The position numbers and the translations under genes are program-made. Under the pieces are notes generated by a model that saw nothing but the letters and a program-made list of their open reading frames with translations, was not told the DNA's origin and did not search any database. DNA of 64,000 nt from WHSW01 sp963828755 (GTDB taxonomy: Bacteria > Actinomycetota > Thermoleophilia > Solirubrobacterales > 70-9), in assembly GCA_963828755.1 (NCBI GenBank), contig CAWHFY010000019.1, positions 1 through 64,000 of the forward strand, read 5' to 3'. Within the stretch, counting starts at the first letter, position 1, and every line of letters begins with the position of its first letter. Of this stretch, positions 35,162 to 44,775 are shown piece after piece.

Positions 35162-36265
35162 CTAGGCGACCTCGCGGAGCTTCTGGGCCTCGGCCAGCGA
35201 CTGCAGCTTCTTCAGCGACTGGTTCTCGATCTGGCGGATGCGCTCGCGGGTGACGTTGAACGTGCGCCCGACCTCGTCGAGGGTGCGAGGGTGCTCGCCG
35301 CCGAGCCCGTAACGGAGCTCGAGCACGCGGCGCTCGCGGTAGGAAAGGTTCTCGAGGGCCTCGCGGAGCGCCTCCTTGGTGAGCAGGTCGGCGGCGCGCT
35401 CGAACGGCGACTCGGCCTTCTCGTCGGCGATGAACTGCCCGAACTCCGACTCCTCCTCGTCGCCGACCGGCTTCTCGAGCGAGACCGGGGCCTGCGCCGA
35501 GCGCTTGATCTGGTCGACCTCCTCGGGATCGATGCCGGTGACCTCGGCGATCTCGTCCGGGGTCGGCTCGCGGCCGAGCTCGGTGACCAGCTTGCGCTCT
35601 GCGCGGCCGATCTTGTTGAGCTTCTCGACCACGTGCACCGGGATCCGGATCGTGCGCGCCTTGTCGGCGAGCGCGCGGGCGATCGCCTGGCGGATCCACC
35701 AGGTGGCGTAGGTGGAGAACTTGAAGCCCTTGCGGTAGTCGAACTTCTCCGCCGCGCGGACCAGGCCGAGGGTGCCCTCCTGGATCAGGTCCAGGAACGG
35801 CAGCCCCTGGTTGCGGTAGTTCTTCGCGATCGAGACGACCAGGCGGAGGTTGGACTCGACCATCTTCTGCTTCGCGTCGAGGTCGCCGCGCTCGATCCGC
35901 TTCGCGAGGTCGACCTCCTCCTGTGCGGTCAGCAGGCGGACCTTGCCGATGTCCTTGAGGAACAGCTGCAGCGAGTCCGTGGTCATGTCCGGCTTCAGGT
36001 CCAGAGCGGCGGACTTGCGGCGCTTGCCGCGCTTCGGCTCGGCGCGCTCGGCGTCGGGCGACGACGCCTGCGCGGGGTCGACGTCGTCGACCATCTCGAC
36101 GCCCTGGCCCTCCAGGTAGCCGTAGAGCTCTTCGATGTCCCCCTCGTCGACCTCGACCTCGGCCAGCGCCTGCGCGACCTCGCCGTAGGCGACGACGCCC
36201 ACAGCCTGGCCCTTGGCGACGAGGTTCTTGACCTCTTCCAGCTCCTGAAGTTCGGTGATCAACAT
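35162..36265 (-). CDS. rpoD: Principal sigma factor, RpoD/SigA group 1
   Basis: 367 residues. A degenerate region 1.1 (LITELQELEEVKNLVAKGQA) and a short acidic-to-basic linker are followed by region 1.2/2 (DSLQLFLKDIGKVRLLTAQE, LDLIQEGTLGLVRAAEKFDY, GFKFSTYATWWIRQAIARAL), region 3 and region 4.2 (HPRTLDEVGRTFNVTRERIR, QIENQSLKKLQSL). All parts for -10 and -35 recognition are intact. It guides core RNA polymerase to housekeeping promoters. A promoter-like TTGACT/TACACT pair lies about 180 bp upstream. Confidence 0.93.
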   Translation of the reverse strand: MLITELQELEEVKNLVAKGQAVGVVAYGEVAQALAEVEVDEGDIEELYGYLEGQGVEMVDDVDPAQASSPDAERAEPKRGKRRKSAALDLKPDMTTDSLQLFLKDIGKVRLLTAQEEVDLAKRIERGDLDAKQKMVESNLRLVVSIAKNYRNQGLPFLDLIQEGTLGLVRAAEKFDYRKGFKFSTYATWWIRQAIARALADKARTIRIPVHVVEKLNKIGRAERKLVTELGREPTPDEIAEVTGIDPEEVDQIKRSAQAPVSLEKPVGDEEESEFGQFIADEKAESPFERAADLLTKEALREALENLSYRERRVLELRYGLGGEHPRTLDEVGRTFNVTRERIRQIENQSLKKLQSLAEAQKLREVA

Positions 36266-36448
36266 CGCTTAGCTACGACTTCCTTCCTCGTCAGTTGTCC
36301 GTAAGTGCTTGCCGGGTCTCTTTCGTAACCGCGCCCGGCCGCGATAGTTACGCCGTCTGATGCCCGTCGTTCGTCGAGTTTCCCGGCCTCGGGTCCCTGC
36401 CGTAGCCCGGATCCTGATGCAGCGTGGCGAGCCTCAAATGGTGTCCGA

Positions 36449-36476
36449 AGTGTAGTCGGCGGCTTTTTGAAGTCAA
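36449..36476 (-). promoter_or_regulatory. Probable promoter of the principal sigma factor
   Basis: On the minus strand, TTGACT (36476-36471), a 16-bp spacer and TACACT (36454-36449) form a good -35/-10 pair in a stretch of locally lower GC. It would start transcription near 36441, giving a leader of about 175 nt before the sigma-factor start. The 351-bp gap from 36266 to 36616 holds nothing else that I can support. Confidence 0.45.
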
Positions 36477-36616
36477 CGGATGGTTCGTGCCTTGCGGGCC
36501 CTTTCCAGGCGCTGCAGGCGAGCCTGCGGACCCCGGGCGACATGCAACACCGCTACCCGCCCGCGGTTACGTCGAAGCACAAAGCGCCGATCCGGCGTTC
36601 GCGATGGAATACGGGT

Positions 36617-37001
36617 ATGAGCGAGGACGACGCCGAGGCCAAGGGAGCGCAGCCGCAGGGCGGCGTGTTCGGCAACCTGCCCGAGTCGCGACCCGGAACC
36701 CGCAGCCCGCGCCGCGATCGCGGCAAGCGCGGCCCGGCCAAACCGAGCGCCGCGAAGGCCAAGGCGGCGAAGCCGAAGGCCACGCAGGCCGAAGCCGAAG
36801 CCGCGCGCGGCGCCGAAGCCCCCGCCGGAGCCGGCCGAGGCGGAGCCACGGCGCCGACCGGAACCGGTTGCCGAGGAGCGCGGCGGACTCGAGGAAATCG
36901 CGTGGGCCGGAGTCGCCGCGGCCGCCGAGGCGGCGACGCTCGGCGTCAAGCTCGCCAACCGCGCGCTCGAGGCCCTGCGGGGGAATTCGGAGCGAAGCTG
37001 A
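36617..37001 (+). CDS. Small Ala/Lys-rich protein of unknown function (one frameshift)
   Basis: The start MSEDDAEAKGAQPQGGVFGN leads into a Lys/Ala/Arg-rich segment (KAKAAKPKATQAEAEAARG). After a one-base shift near 36818 the frame continues PEPAEAEPRRRPEPVAEERG and EIAWAGVAAAAEAATLGVKL, ending RGNSERS at a TGA two bases before the YihY start. About 127 residues: a disordered charged N-terminus and an amphipathic C-terminal helix. No known family. Very close spacing to the next gene indicates one operon. Confidence 0.5.
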
Positions 37002-37003
37002 CC

Positions 37004-37904
37004 GTGCGGGGGGCCGGCGCCGCCTCGGCTCGCGGCTCGGCCCGGTTCCTGCGCGTGTTCTGGGAGCGCGCCTACCGCGAGAACATCACCGGCCTGTCGG
37101 CGATGGTCGCCTACAACCTGGCGCTCGCCCTCTTTCCGTTCGCGCTGCTGGTCCTGTTCATCTTCGGCCAGGTGATCAAGAACCCCGACGTCGAGGCGAG
37201 CGTGCTGCGCGACCTGCAGAGCATCTTCCCGGCGGCCGAGCAGAACTCGCTGGCCACGGTCGTCGACCGGATCCGCGACAGCTCGACCACGATCGGCGTC
37301 GTCGCCGCCGTCGGCGCGATCTGGATCGGGGCGTCGTTCTGGGGCGCGATGGACACAGCCTTCTGTCGCATCTACCACGTGGAGTGCCGCGGCTGGGTCG
37401 AGCAGAAGCGCTTCGCCCTCGTGATGCTCGTCGTGGTCATCCTCTTCCTCGCGGCGAGCGTCGTCGTCCCGGTCGCCGAGGGCGTGCTCGCCTCGAGCGC
37501 CGACAACCTGCCGTTCGGCCTCGACGAGTTCGCCGGGGTGCGCAGCGTCGCGGTGTTGAGCGTCGCGCTGGTGCTCACGTTCGGCGTCTGCGCACTGATC
37601 TACTACGTCGTCCCGAAGGGCCACGTGCCGTGGCGCGGCGTCTGGCCCGGGGCGCTGTTCGTGACCGTGACCACGGCGCTCGCGAACGCGATCTTCCCGT
37701 TCTATCTCGGCCAATCGTCGATCGACCAACTCGGCGGCGCGCTCGGCTTCATCCTCGTCGCCCTGCTGTGGTTCTACCTCGTCAGCCTCGGCGCTGCTGG
37801 CGGGCGCGGTGATCAACGCCCTTCGATTCGAGTTTCACGAGACCGGCTCGATCGAGGAGGAGCGCGCCCGGGCCTTCGCCGAGAGCGACCCGGGGCCGGG
37901 CTAA
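37004..37904 (+). CDS. YihY/BrkB-family membrane protein (one frameshift)
   Basis: About 299 residues with six hydrophobic segments: NITGLSAMVAYNLALALFPF (the conserved YihY N-terminus), TIGVVAAVGAIWIGASFWGA, LVMLVVVILFLAASVVVPVA, VLSVALVLTFGVCALIYYVV, WPGALFVTVTTALANAIFPF and GGALGFILVALLWFYLVSLG. A single-base shift near 37790 leads to LLAGAVINALRFEFHETGSI and the end. GTG start at 37004 just after the previous stop. The family (formerly ribonuclease BN) is not a nuclease; its transport role is unclear. The stop shares bases with the stop of the convergent SDR gene. Confidence 0.85.
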
Positions 37905-38816
37905 CCGTCCTGCTCGGCGAGCGCTGCGCGCATCGCCCGGTCGAGCGGCGTCGGCTCGACCTCGAAGAGCTCCATCCCGGAGCGGTCGGCGACGATCGTC
38001 TCGGTCGCCAGGCCCTCGATCAGCGGCCGCGCGACGCCGACGTCGACCGGCGTGACGAGGCCGATCCAGAGCGAGGAGAGCTGCGGCGTCAGTAGACGGC
38101 ACGGGGATCTGGACCGGCGGTCGGCGGCCGAGCGCCCGCGCCATCTCCTTCATCATCCCGCCGTACGTGGTCGCCTCCGGACCGCCGATCTCGATCTCGC
38201 GCCCCGCCGCCGCCTCGATCCCGGGGGCGGCGCGCAAGTAGGCGATCACGTCGGCGATCGCGATCGGCTGCGTCTTGGTCGAGACCCAGCGCGGGGTGAC
38301 CATCGCCGGCAGCCGCTTGACGAGGTAGTAGACGACCCGGAACGACTCGCTGCCCGAGCCGATCACGGCGGCGGCGCGAAAGTAGGTGAGCGGCACGCCC
38401 GAGCGCTCGAGGATCTCGGCGGTGTGGTGACGGCTGCGCAGGTGCTCGGAGCCCGGCTCGCCGAGCCCGCCGAGGTAGACGAGGCGCTTTACCCCGGCGG
38501 CCGCCGCGGCCTCGCCGAAGTTGGCCGCGGCGCGCGCGTCGCGGTCGGCGAAGTCGGCCCCGGCGCCGCGCCCCATCGAGTGGACGAGGTAGTAGGCGGC
38601 CTCGATCCCCTCGAGCGCCGGCGGGAGCGTCTCGGCCTCCAGCACATCGCCGCGGACGATCTCGCAGCCGATCCGCTCGAGCTCGCCGGCCTTCGCCGGG
38701 TCGCGGACCAGGCAGCGGACGGCGACGTCGTCGTCGCGCAGCTTGCGGGCGAGCAGGCCGCCGATGTACCCGGTCGCGCCGGCGACCAGGACCTTGGGCT
38801 CGTCTTCGGGTACCAC
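37901..38816 (-). CDS. NAD(P)-binding SDR/NmrA-like protein (one frameshift)
   Basis: KVLVAGATGYIGGLLARKLR is an NAD(P) glycine motif (GATGYIGG). GIEAAYYLVHSMGRGAGADF and KRLVYLGGLGEPGSEHLRSR match the atypical SDR group with a YLVHSM signature, in which the usual YxxxK is absent. The end, after a shift near 38090, reads LSSLWIGLVTPVDVGVARPL and closes EQDG-stop. Full homologues often continue into a DUF2867 domain, which is missing here. Probably an NADPH-sensing or epimerase-like enzyme; substrate unknown. Ten bases after the glpX stop, so in one operon with it. Confidence 0.75.
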
Positions 38817-38825
38817 CGGCGGGTG

Positions 38826-39840
38826 CTACCCGTATCTGCCGCCGGTCACCTCGCGCAGCTTCGCCTGGTCGTGGCGGGCTGAGACGGTGCGCACGGTGCC
38901 CGAGCGCGAGCGCATCACCAGCGACTCGGTGGTCGCCTTGCCGCGGCTGTAGCGGACGCCCTGAAGCAGCTCGCCGTCGGTGACGCCGGTGGCGGCGAAG
39001 AAGACGTCCTGCCCGGAGACGAGCCGGTCGACGTCGAGCGTCTCGTCGAGGTCGTATCCGGCGTCGAGGGCCGCTTGGCGCTCGTCCTCGTCGCGAGGCC
39101 ACAGCTTGCCGAGCAGCTGGCCGCCGATGCACTTGATCGCCGCGGCCGAGATCACGCCCTCCGGCGTCCCGCCGATCCCCCAGAGCAGGTCGACACCGGC
39201 GTCGGCGGAGACCGCGAACAGCGCCGCCGAGACGTCGCCGTCGGAGATGAAGCGGATCCGGGCGCCGACCTCGCGGATCTCGGCGACCTTCTCCTCGTGG
39301 CGCGGGCGGTCGAGCATGATCACGGTGACGTCGCCGACGCGTCTTCTCCTTGCGCTCGGCGACCTTCGCGATCACATCGGTGAGCGGCTCGTCGAGGCTG
39401 AGCAGGTCGGCGATCTCCGAGTTGCCGGCGATCTTCTCCATGTAGACGCAGGGGCCCGGGTCGAACATCGTTCCCCGCTCTGCGAGCGCGATGACCGCGA
39501 GCGCCGAGGGCATGCCGCGGGCGGTCAGCGTCGTGCCCTCGAGCGGGTCGACGGCGATGTCGACCTCCGGCGGGCTGCCGTCGCCGATCCGCTCGCCGTT
39601 GTAGAGCATCGGGGCCTCGTCCTTCTCGCCCTCGCCGATCACGACGAGGCCGTCCATCGGCACGGTCTCGAGCAGGACGCGCATCGCGTCGACCGCGGCG
39701 CCGTCGGCGGACTCCTTCTCGCCGCGACCGACCCAGCGCGAGGCGGCGAGCGCCGCGGCCTCGGTGACGCGCACCAGCTCCAGCGCCAGGTTGCGGTCGG
39801 GCTTTGCGCCCGAGCGCACGTCGTGCGAGATCACGCTCAT
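38826..39840 (-). CDS. glpX: Class II fructose-1,6-bisphosphatase GlpX (one frameshift)
   Basis: LVRVTEAAALAASRWVGRGE, GLVVIGEGEKDEAPMLYNGE (metal site) and VDIAVDPLEGTTLTARGMPS (phosphatase motif DPLEGT) are followed, after a one-base shift near 39342, by VIMLDRPRHEEKVAEIREVG, LLWGIGGTPEGVISAAAIKC and FFAATGVTDGELLQGVRYSR. Full length is about 337 residues. It converts fructose-1,6-bisphosphate to fructose-6-phosphate in gluconeogenesis. In an actinobacterium this is normally the only FBPase and is needed, so the shift is more likely a read error than a loss of function. Confidence 0.88.
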
Positions 39841-39856
39841 GGAATCAGCCTAGGCG

Positions 39857-40359
39857 CTAGACCGTGCCCGGGGCTTTTCGAGTCTTGCGCGGCCCGCTCT
39901 CGATCGAGCGGGTGAAGCCGACGAGCGCGATCGCGATCGCGCAGGCGAGCGCGATCCAGTACCCGAGTCGAGCGAGAGGCCGATCTCGGCCGGGCCGCTG
40001 CCGGGCTTGTCGATCAGGCCGTTGTAGGCGATCAGCACGGAGGCGGCGAAGCCGGAGAGCATCGTGATCTCGCCCGGCGGGTAGGAGAGCTTGTGGCCGC
40101 GGACGATGATGTAGCCGAGGATCAGCGGGGCGAGCGCCGCGAGCAGCAGCAGCCAGCGCAGGATCGGGAAGGTCTCGAACCCCGTGCAGGAGGTCTCGCC
40201 GGCGCCGCAGAATCCAGCATCCGGGTCGTCAAGCGACTTGTCGATGCGCGTTCGAGGTCGTAGCGAGTACCAGGGCAGGAAGAGGATCGAGACGATCAGC
40301 AGGATCGAGGCGATCCCCCCGACCACGACCCGGCGGTTGTTGAGCCGCGAGAAGTCCAC
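39857..40359 (-). CDS. Small membrane protein of unknown function (one frameshift)
   Basis: About 167 residues with four predicted helices: VVVGGIASILLIVSILFLPW, FPILRWLLLLAALAPLILGY, ITMLSGFAASVLIAYNGLID and, after a one-base shift near 39975, LGYWIALACAIAIALVGFTR. A loop with FCGAGETSCTGFETF has two Cys. I do not recognise the family beyond a general likeness to small actinobacterial membrane proteins. It lies directly upstream of glpX on the same strand. Confidence 0.55.
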
Positions 40360-40401
40360 TCAGCCGCGAGCCTATCCCACGGATAGGCTGCAGCGCGTCA
40401 G

Positions 40402-41350
40402 ATGGAAGCCGCTGCACCGATGCAACGCTGGGGCCTGACGCTGCCGCTCCCGGCGACCCCGCTGAGCGCCACCGAGGAGCACGTGCGCCGCGCCGAGGCG
40501 GCCGGCTACACGGATCTGTGGAGCGGCGAGACCAACGGCCCCGACGGCTTCACCCCGCTCGCCCTGGCCGCGGCGTGGACCGAGTCGGTGCGGCTCGGAA
40601 CCGGGGTCGTCGGCGTCTTCCAGCGCGGTCCGGCGCTGCTCGCCCAGCAGGCGGCGGCGCTCGCCGACGCCAGCGGCGGCCGCTTCGCGCTCGGGATCGG
40701 CGCCTCCTCGGACCGGATCGTCGAGGGCTGGAACGGGATCCCGTTCGAGCGTCCGCTCTCGAAGGTCGACGAGACGATCGACTTCCTCCGCCCGGCGCTC
40801 GCCGGCGAGCGGACGCGCGAACGGGTTCAAGCTCGAGGCGCCGCCGCCGCCGGTGCCGATCATCCTCGCGGCGCTGCGCGGCAAGATGCTGCGGCTCGCG
40901 GTCGAGAAGGCCGACGGCGCGTTCACCAACTTCCTGCCGATCTCCGGGCTCGCCCGGGTGACCGAGCAGCTCGAGGGCGCGGCGCCCAGCTTCGAGCTGC
41001 TCTGCCGCTTCTTCTGCCTGCCGGGCGAGCGCGAGCAGATCGAGCCGATCGCCCGGTTCATGTTCGCCTCCTACGTCACCGTGCCCGTCTACGCCGCCTT
41101 CTATCGCTGGCTCGGCCACACCGACGCGATCGCCGAGATGTGCGAGGCGTGGGCGGCCAAGGACCGGGAGCGCGCGATGGCCGCCGCGCCGTGGGAGCTG
41201 ATCGAGGAGATGTTCATCCTCGGGTCGCCCGAGCAGATGCACGAGCGACTCGGCGAGTTCGTCGCCGGTGGGATCACCTGCCCGGTGCTGACCCCGATCA
41301 CGACGCCCGACCGGCTCGGCGAGTTGATCGAGGCGCTGGCGCCGCGCTGA
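40402..41350 (+). CDS. LLM-class (F420-dependent) flavin oxidoreductase (one frameshift)
   Basis: WGLTLPLPATPLSATEEHVR, RAEAAGYTDLWSGETNGPDG, SVRLGTGVVGVFQRGPALLA and GGRFALGIGASSDRIVEGWN are the opening strands of the luciferase-like barrel in its F420-binding form. After a one-base shift near 40825 come VPIILAALRGKMLRLAVEKA and the closing GITCPVLTPITTPDRLGELI. About 315 residues. Probably uses reduced F420 or FMN. The substrate is unknown. It is followed after one base by an SRPBCC gene on the same strand. Confidence 0.8.
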
Positions 41351-41351
41351 C

Positions 41352-41800
41352 GTGGCCGAGTTCGGCGGCGAGGATCGGTCGAGGTCGAAGCGGCGCGCCC
41401 GCGCTGCTTCGAGGTCGCGGCCGCGGTCGACGGCTATCCCGACTGGCATCCGGTGATCAAGTCGATGACGCCGCTCGCCCACGACGCCGACGGCCGGGCC
41501 AGCCGCGCGCGGGCGATCGTCGACGCGAGCGTCTCGACCGTCACGGTCGAGGTGGGGTTCAGCTACCTGGAGCCGGGCCGGGTCGAGTGCCGGCGCGAGT
41601 CCGGCGACCTGAACGAGATGTGGACCACGTTCGAGTTCGTCGAGCTCGACTCCGGCCTGACCCGGGTGGACTACTCCACCGGCCTCGACCCCGGGCGGAT
41701 GCTCTCGATGCTCGCCCGCGGCCCGGTGATCGAGAAGGTCCGCGCGAAGCTCGTCGACGAGGCGCTGGCCGGCTTCAAGCGCACCGCCGAGTCCGCCTGA
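41352..41800 (+). CDS. SRPBCC-family (polyketide cyclase/dehydrase-like) protein (one frameshift)
   Basis: The GTG start gives VAEFGG, and after a one-base deletion near 41378 the frame continues SVEVEAARPRCFEVAAAVDG, YPDWHPVIKSMTPLAHDADG, VTVEVGFSYLEPGRVECRRE and DEMWTTFEFVEL-like closing strands, ending GFKRTAESA. About 149 residues, the START/Coq10-like fold with the YPDW motif. The ligand is unknown. It starts one base after the LLM gene stop, so the pair is one operon. Confidence 0.75.
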
Positions 41801-41808
41801 GCGTGGAC

Positions 41809-42735
41809 TCAGGAGCGCCCGCGGCTGCGGTCCAGCAGGCCGCGCATGTCGGCGACCGGCCCGATGTGGCCGAGCTTGTCGGGGTTCACGATCGAGCTGA
41901 CCCGCTGAATCTGGCCCCCGGCGACATCGAGGACGAGCACGCTGATCACCTTGTCGTCAGAGGCCAGCACGATCGCGCCCGGCTGCCCGTTGACCTCGAC
42001 CCGCCGGAAGGTGATGCCGCCGAACCGCTCGCCGGCCTTCCACCAGGCGCTGAGCGTCCGCGCGACCCGAGCGCGCCCGGTGACCGCGCGAGCGAGCGCC
42101 GGCACCTTGCCGCCGCCATCGCCGTGCAGCTCGACGTCGGCCGCGAGCAGCGACTCGAGCGCCGCCAGGTCGCCCTCCGCGCTGGCCGCGAAGAAGCGCT
42201 CGGCGAGCTGCTCGGAGCGCTCGCGCTCGGCCTCGAAGCGCGGCCGGCGCTCCTCGACCTCGCGGCGGGCCCTCACCGCCAGCTGGCGGGTCGCGTCCTC
42301 GCGCTTGCCGACGATCTCGGCGATCCGGTCGTAGGGATAGTCGAAGACCTCGCGCAGCAGGAAGACGGCGCGCTGCTCGGGCGTGAGGCTCTCGAGCAGG
42401 ACGAGGAAGGCCAGCGAGAGCGAGTCCGAGATCTCGGCGTGGCGTGCCGGGTCGTCCTCATCGGCGGTGACCAGCGGCTCGGGCAGCCACTCGCCGACGT
42501 AGGTCTCGCGCCGCACCCGCGCCGACCGCAGCTCGTCGATCGCCAGGCGGGTGACGACGGTGGCGAGGTAGGCGGGCGGCGAGGAGATCTCCTCGCCGCC
42601 CTCGATCGCCCCGTGGAGGCGCAGCAGCCCCTCCTGGACGATGTCCTCGGCCGTGGCGACGCTGCCGAGCATCCGGTAGGCGATCGCGAAGGCGCGCGGT
42701 CGCAGCTCCTCGTAGAGGCTCTCGCCGGCCTCCAT
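41809..42735 (-). CDS. ECF41-type sigma factor with SnoaL-like C-terminal domain
   Basis: 308 residues. Sigma regions: AFAIAYRMLGSVATAEDIVQ and TVVTRLAIDELRSARVRRET (region 2), then VGEWLPEPLV (the ECF41 WLPEP motif), LTPEQRAVFLLREVFDYPYD and IAEIVGKREDATRQLAVRAR (region 4). The C-terminal SnoaL-like domain carries VELHGDGGGKVPALARAV, the DGGGK motif of ECF41. In this group that extension, not an anti-sigma factor, controls activity. The stop of the epimerase gene directly precedes the ATG, so the two form an operon; ECF41 genes are typically linked to such enzymes. Confidence 0.88.
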   Translation of the reverse strand: MEAGESLYEELRPRAFAIAYRMLGSVATAEDIVQEGLLRLHGAIEGGEEISSPPAYLATVVTRLAIDELRSARVRRETYVGEWLPEPLVTADEDDPARHAEISDSLSLAFLVLLESLTPEQRAVFLLREVFDYPYDRIAEIVGKREDATRQLAVRARREVEERRPRFEAERERSEQLAERFFAASAEGDLAALESLLAADVELHGDGGGKVPALARAVTGRARVARTLSAWWKAGERFGGITFRRVEVNGQPGAIVLASDDKVISVLVLDVAGGQIQRVSSIVNPDKLGHIGPVADMRGLLDRSRGRS

Positions 42736-43685
42736 CTAGGCGATCTCCTCGGCGAGCGCCCGGGCGAAGCTCGGGTGGCGCGGCTGCCAGCCGAACTCGC
42801 GCTTGGCCTTCCCGTTCGAGGCGCCGCGGATCTCGGTCATCATCACCGCCGCCGCCTCGCCGGCGATGATCCGGCCGAGCCAGCGCGGGCACCCGCATCG
42901 GCGGCTTCGCGTGCAGCGCCGCGGAGGCCGCGGGCAGCCACTCCGACACCCGCGCGGGCTCGTCGTCGACGACGTTGTAGATCCCCGGCGCGCCCGACTC
43001 GACCGCCCGCAGGGTCGCCTCGCCCGCATCCTCGATGTGGATGAACGACCAGACGCCGCCGCCGGCGCCGACGATCGGGAACTTTCGCTTGCGGATCATC
43101 TCCAGCATCTCTCCGGGCGGGTCGAGCTCCAGCGACGTGCCCGGGCCATAGAAGCCCCCATAGCGAAGCACGATGCCCTCGATCCAGTCGGCCTGGGTGA
43201 CCGCCCGCTCGAGATAACGGATCGCCTCGCTCGTCGTCCGCACCGCCGCAGGCGGATCGGTGTCGAGCGGGTCCTCCTCGGTCTTCACCGGGCCGCCGGT
43301 GCGCGCGGACGGCCAGCCCGCGTAGCTCTGGGCGACGAAGCGCCGCGTGCCCGCTGCGTGCGCGGCCGACAGCAGGATGTCGGTGCCCTCGGTGCGCAGG
43401 CGGTTGGTCTGCGCGAACGTCCGCTCGAAGCGGCGCAGGTCGAGCGCGCCCGAGAGCGCCGTGAGCTGGTGCACGATCACATCCGGCTCGACCGCGCTCA
43501 CGGCTTCGCCGACCGCGTCGGCGTCGAGCGCGTCGAGGACCACCGGCCGCGCCCCGAGGTCGCTGACGAGCGCGGCGCGCGACTCGCTGCGAGTCGTTCC
43601 CCACACGTCGTGGCCGGACGCCGACCAGCTTCGGAACCAACTGCTTTCCCAGCGCTCCCGTGGCGCCGGCGACGAAGACCTTCAT
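42736..43685 (-). CDS. NAD-dependent epimerase/reductase, partner of ECF41 (two frameshifts)
   Basis: MKVFVAGATGALGKQLVPKL is the NAD(P) glycine motif. A shift near 43620 leads to GARPVVLDALDADAVGEAVS, VDVIVHQLTALSGALDLRRF-like sequence, GTRRFVAQSYAGWPSARTGG and GIVLRYGGFYGPGTSLELDP (extended SDR RYGGFYGP). A second shift near 42890 gives RWLGRIIAGEAAAVMMTEIR and KAKREFGWQPRHPSFARALA at the end. About 315 residues. ECF41 factors activate genes for carboxymuconolactone decarboxylases, oxidoreductases or epimerases, so this is the likely target gene. Confidence 0.8.
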
Positions 43686-43752
43686 CGGGCTCTCCTTTCG
43701 AATTGCGGCTACGAAAGGAAGACGAGACGGCGCTCGCCGCTGTGACAGCGGC

Positions 43753-44739
43753 TCAGGACGCGGGCTGCGCGAGGCTGAGCGCGTACAGGTCGTCCGGGTC
43801 GGTCCACCACTCGACCAGCTCGAGCCCGGCGTCCGCGTAGCTGGCCTCGAGCCGGTCCCGCGTGAACTTGGTCGAGATCTCGGTGCGCATCTCCTCGTTG
43901 CGGGCGAAGTGCGAGCGCATGTCGAGCGCCTTCAGGTCGATGAACTGCTCGGTGAGCGAGCGCAGACGGATGTCGATCCACTCGTTGTCGGGGTCGAAGA
44001 AGGCCACGTGCTCGAACTGCTCGGGGTCGAAGTCGGCGTCGAGCTCGCGGTTGAGAACGTGAAGAACGTTCTTGTTGAACTCGGCGGTCACGCCGGCCGA
44101 GTCGTTGTAGGCGGCCTCGAGCACCGCGGTGTCCTTGACCAGGTCGGTGCCGAGCAGGAAGCGGTCGCCGGGGTACATCAGGGTCGCGATCCGGGCCAGG
44201 AACGAGCGCCGCGGGCCCGGGCGGAAGTTGCCGATCGTGCCGCCGAGGAACGCGATCAGGGCGCCCTCCTCGCGTGGAACCCGCTCGAGATGGGTCTCGT
44301 AGTCGCAGACCACCCCGTGCACGCGGATGCCCTCGTACTCGGCGACCAGCTCGTCGGCGACCCGCCGCGTGATCTCCTCGGAGATGTCGACCGGGACGTA
44401 GGTCTCGAGCGTCCCGGCGACCCGCATCGCGTCGAGCAGGCAGCGGGTCTTCGCCGCGGCCCCGGAGCCGAGCTCGATCAGCGTCGTCGGGTTCGCGGCG
44501 GCGACGATCTCGGAGGCGCGGTGGTCGAGGATCTGGCGCTCGATCCGGGTCGGGTAGTACTCGGGCAGTTCGGTGATCGCCTCGAACAGCTCCGAGCCGC
44601 GCTCGTCGTAGAAGTACTTCGGGGGCAGCTCCTTGAACGGGCACGAGAGGCCCTCGCGCACGTCCTCGGCGAGCCCGGCCAGGGTTCCGCCCTCGGGCAG
44701 GTGGACCTCGATCTCGATCTGTTCGGCGGTCGCGGCCAT
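43753..44739 (-). CDS. egtD: L-histidine N-alpha-methyltransferase EgtD
   Basis: 328 residues: LPPKYFYDERGSELFEAITE, LPEYYPTRIERQILDHRASE, LIELGSGAAAKTRCLLDAMR (SAM motif), YVPVDISEEITRRVADELVA, LIAFLGGTIGNFRPGPRRSF (histidine pocket) and DRFLLGTDLVKDTAVLEAAY. This is the diagnostic pattern of EgtD (DUF2260), which makes hercynine from histidine and three SAM. It follows egtB on the same strand with about 36 bp between. Intact. Confidence 0.92.
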   Translation of the reverse strand: MAATAEQIEIEVHLPEGGTLAGLAEDVREGLSCPFKELPPKYFYDERGSELFEAITELPEYYPTRIERQILDHRASEIVAAANPTTLIELGSGAAAKTRCLLDAMRVAGTLETYVPVDISEEITRRVADELVAEYEGIRVHGVVCDYETHLERVPREEGALIAFLGGTIGNFRPGPRRSFLARIATLMYPGDRFLLGTDLVKDTAVLEAAYNDSAGVTAEFNKNVLHVLNRELDADFDPEQFEHVAFFDPDNEWIDIRLRSLTEQFIDLKALDMRSHFARNEEMRTEISTKFTRDRLEASYADAGLELVEWWTDPDDLYALSLAQPAS

Positions 44740-44775
44740 CGGCTACCTACTCGTCCCCTCGGCGGCGGATTCGTT

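Noticed and set aside
36424..36616. Possible small zinc-ribbon protein (WCPKCSRRLFEVNGWFVPCG) upstream of the small basic protein
   Set aside because: Only three Cys, AT-rich third positions unlike neighbours, and the stretch overlaps the best promoter candidate for rpoD on the other strand.
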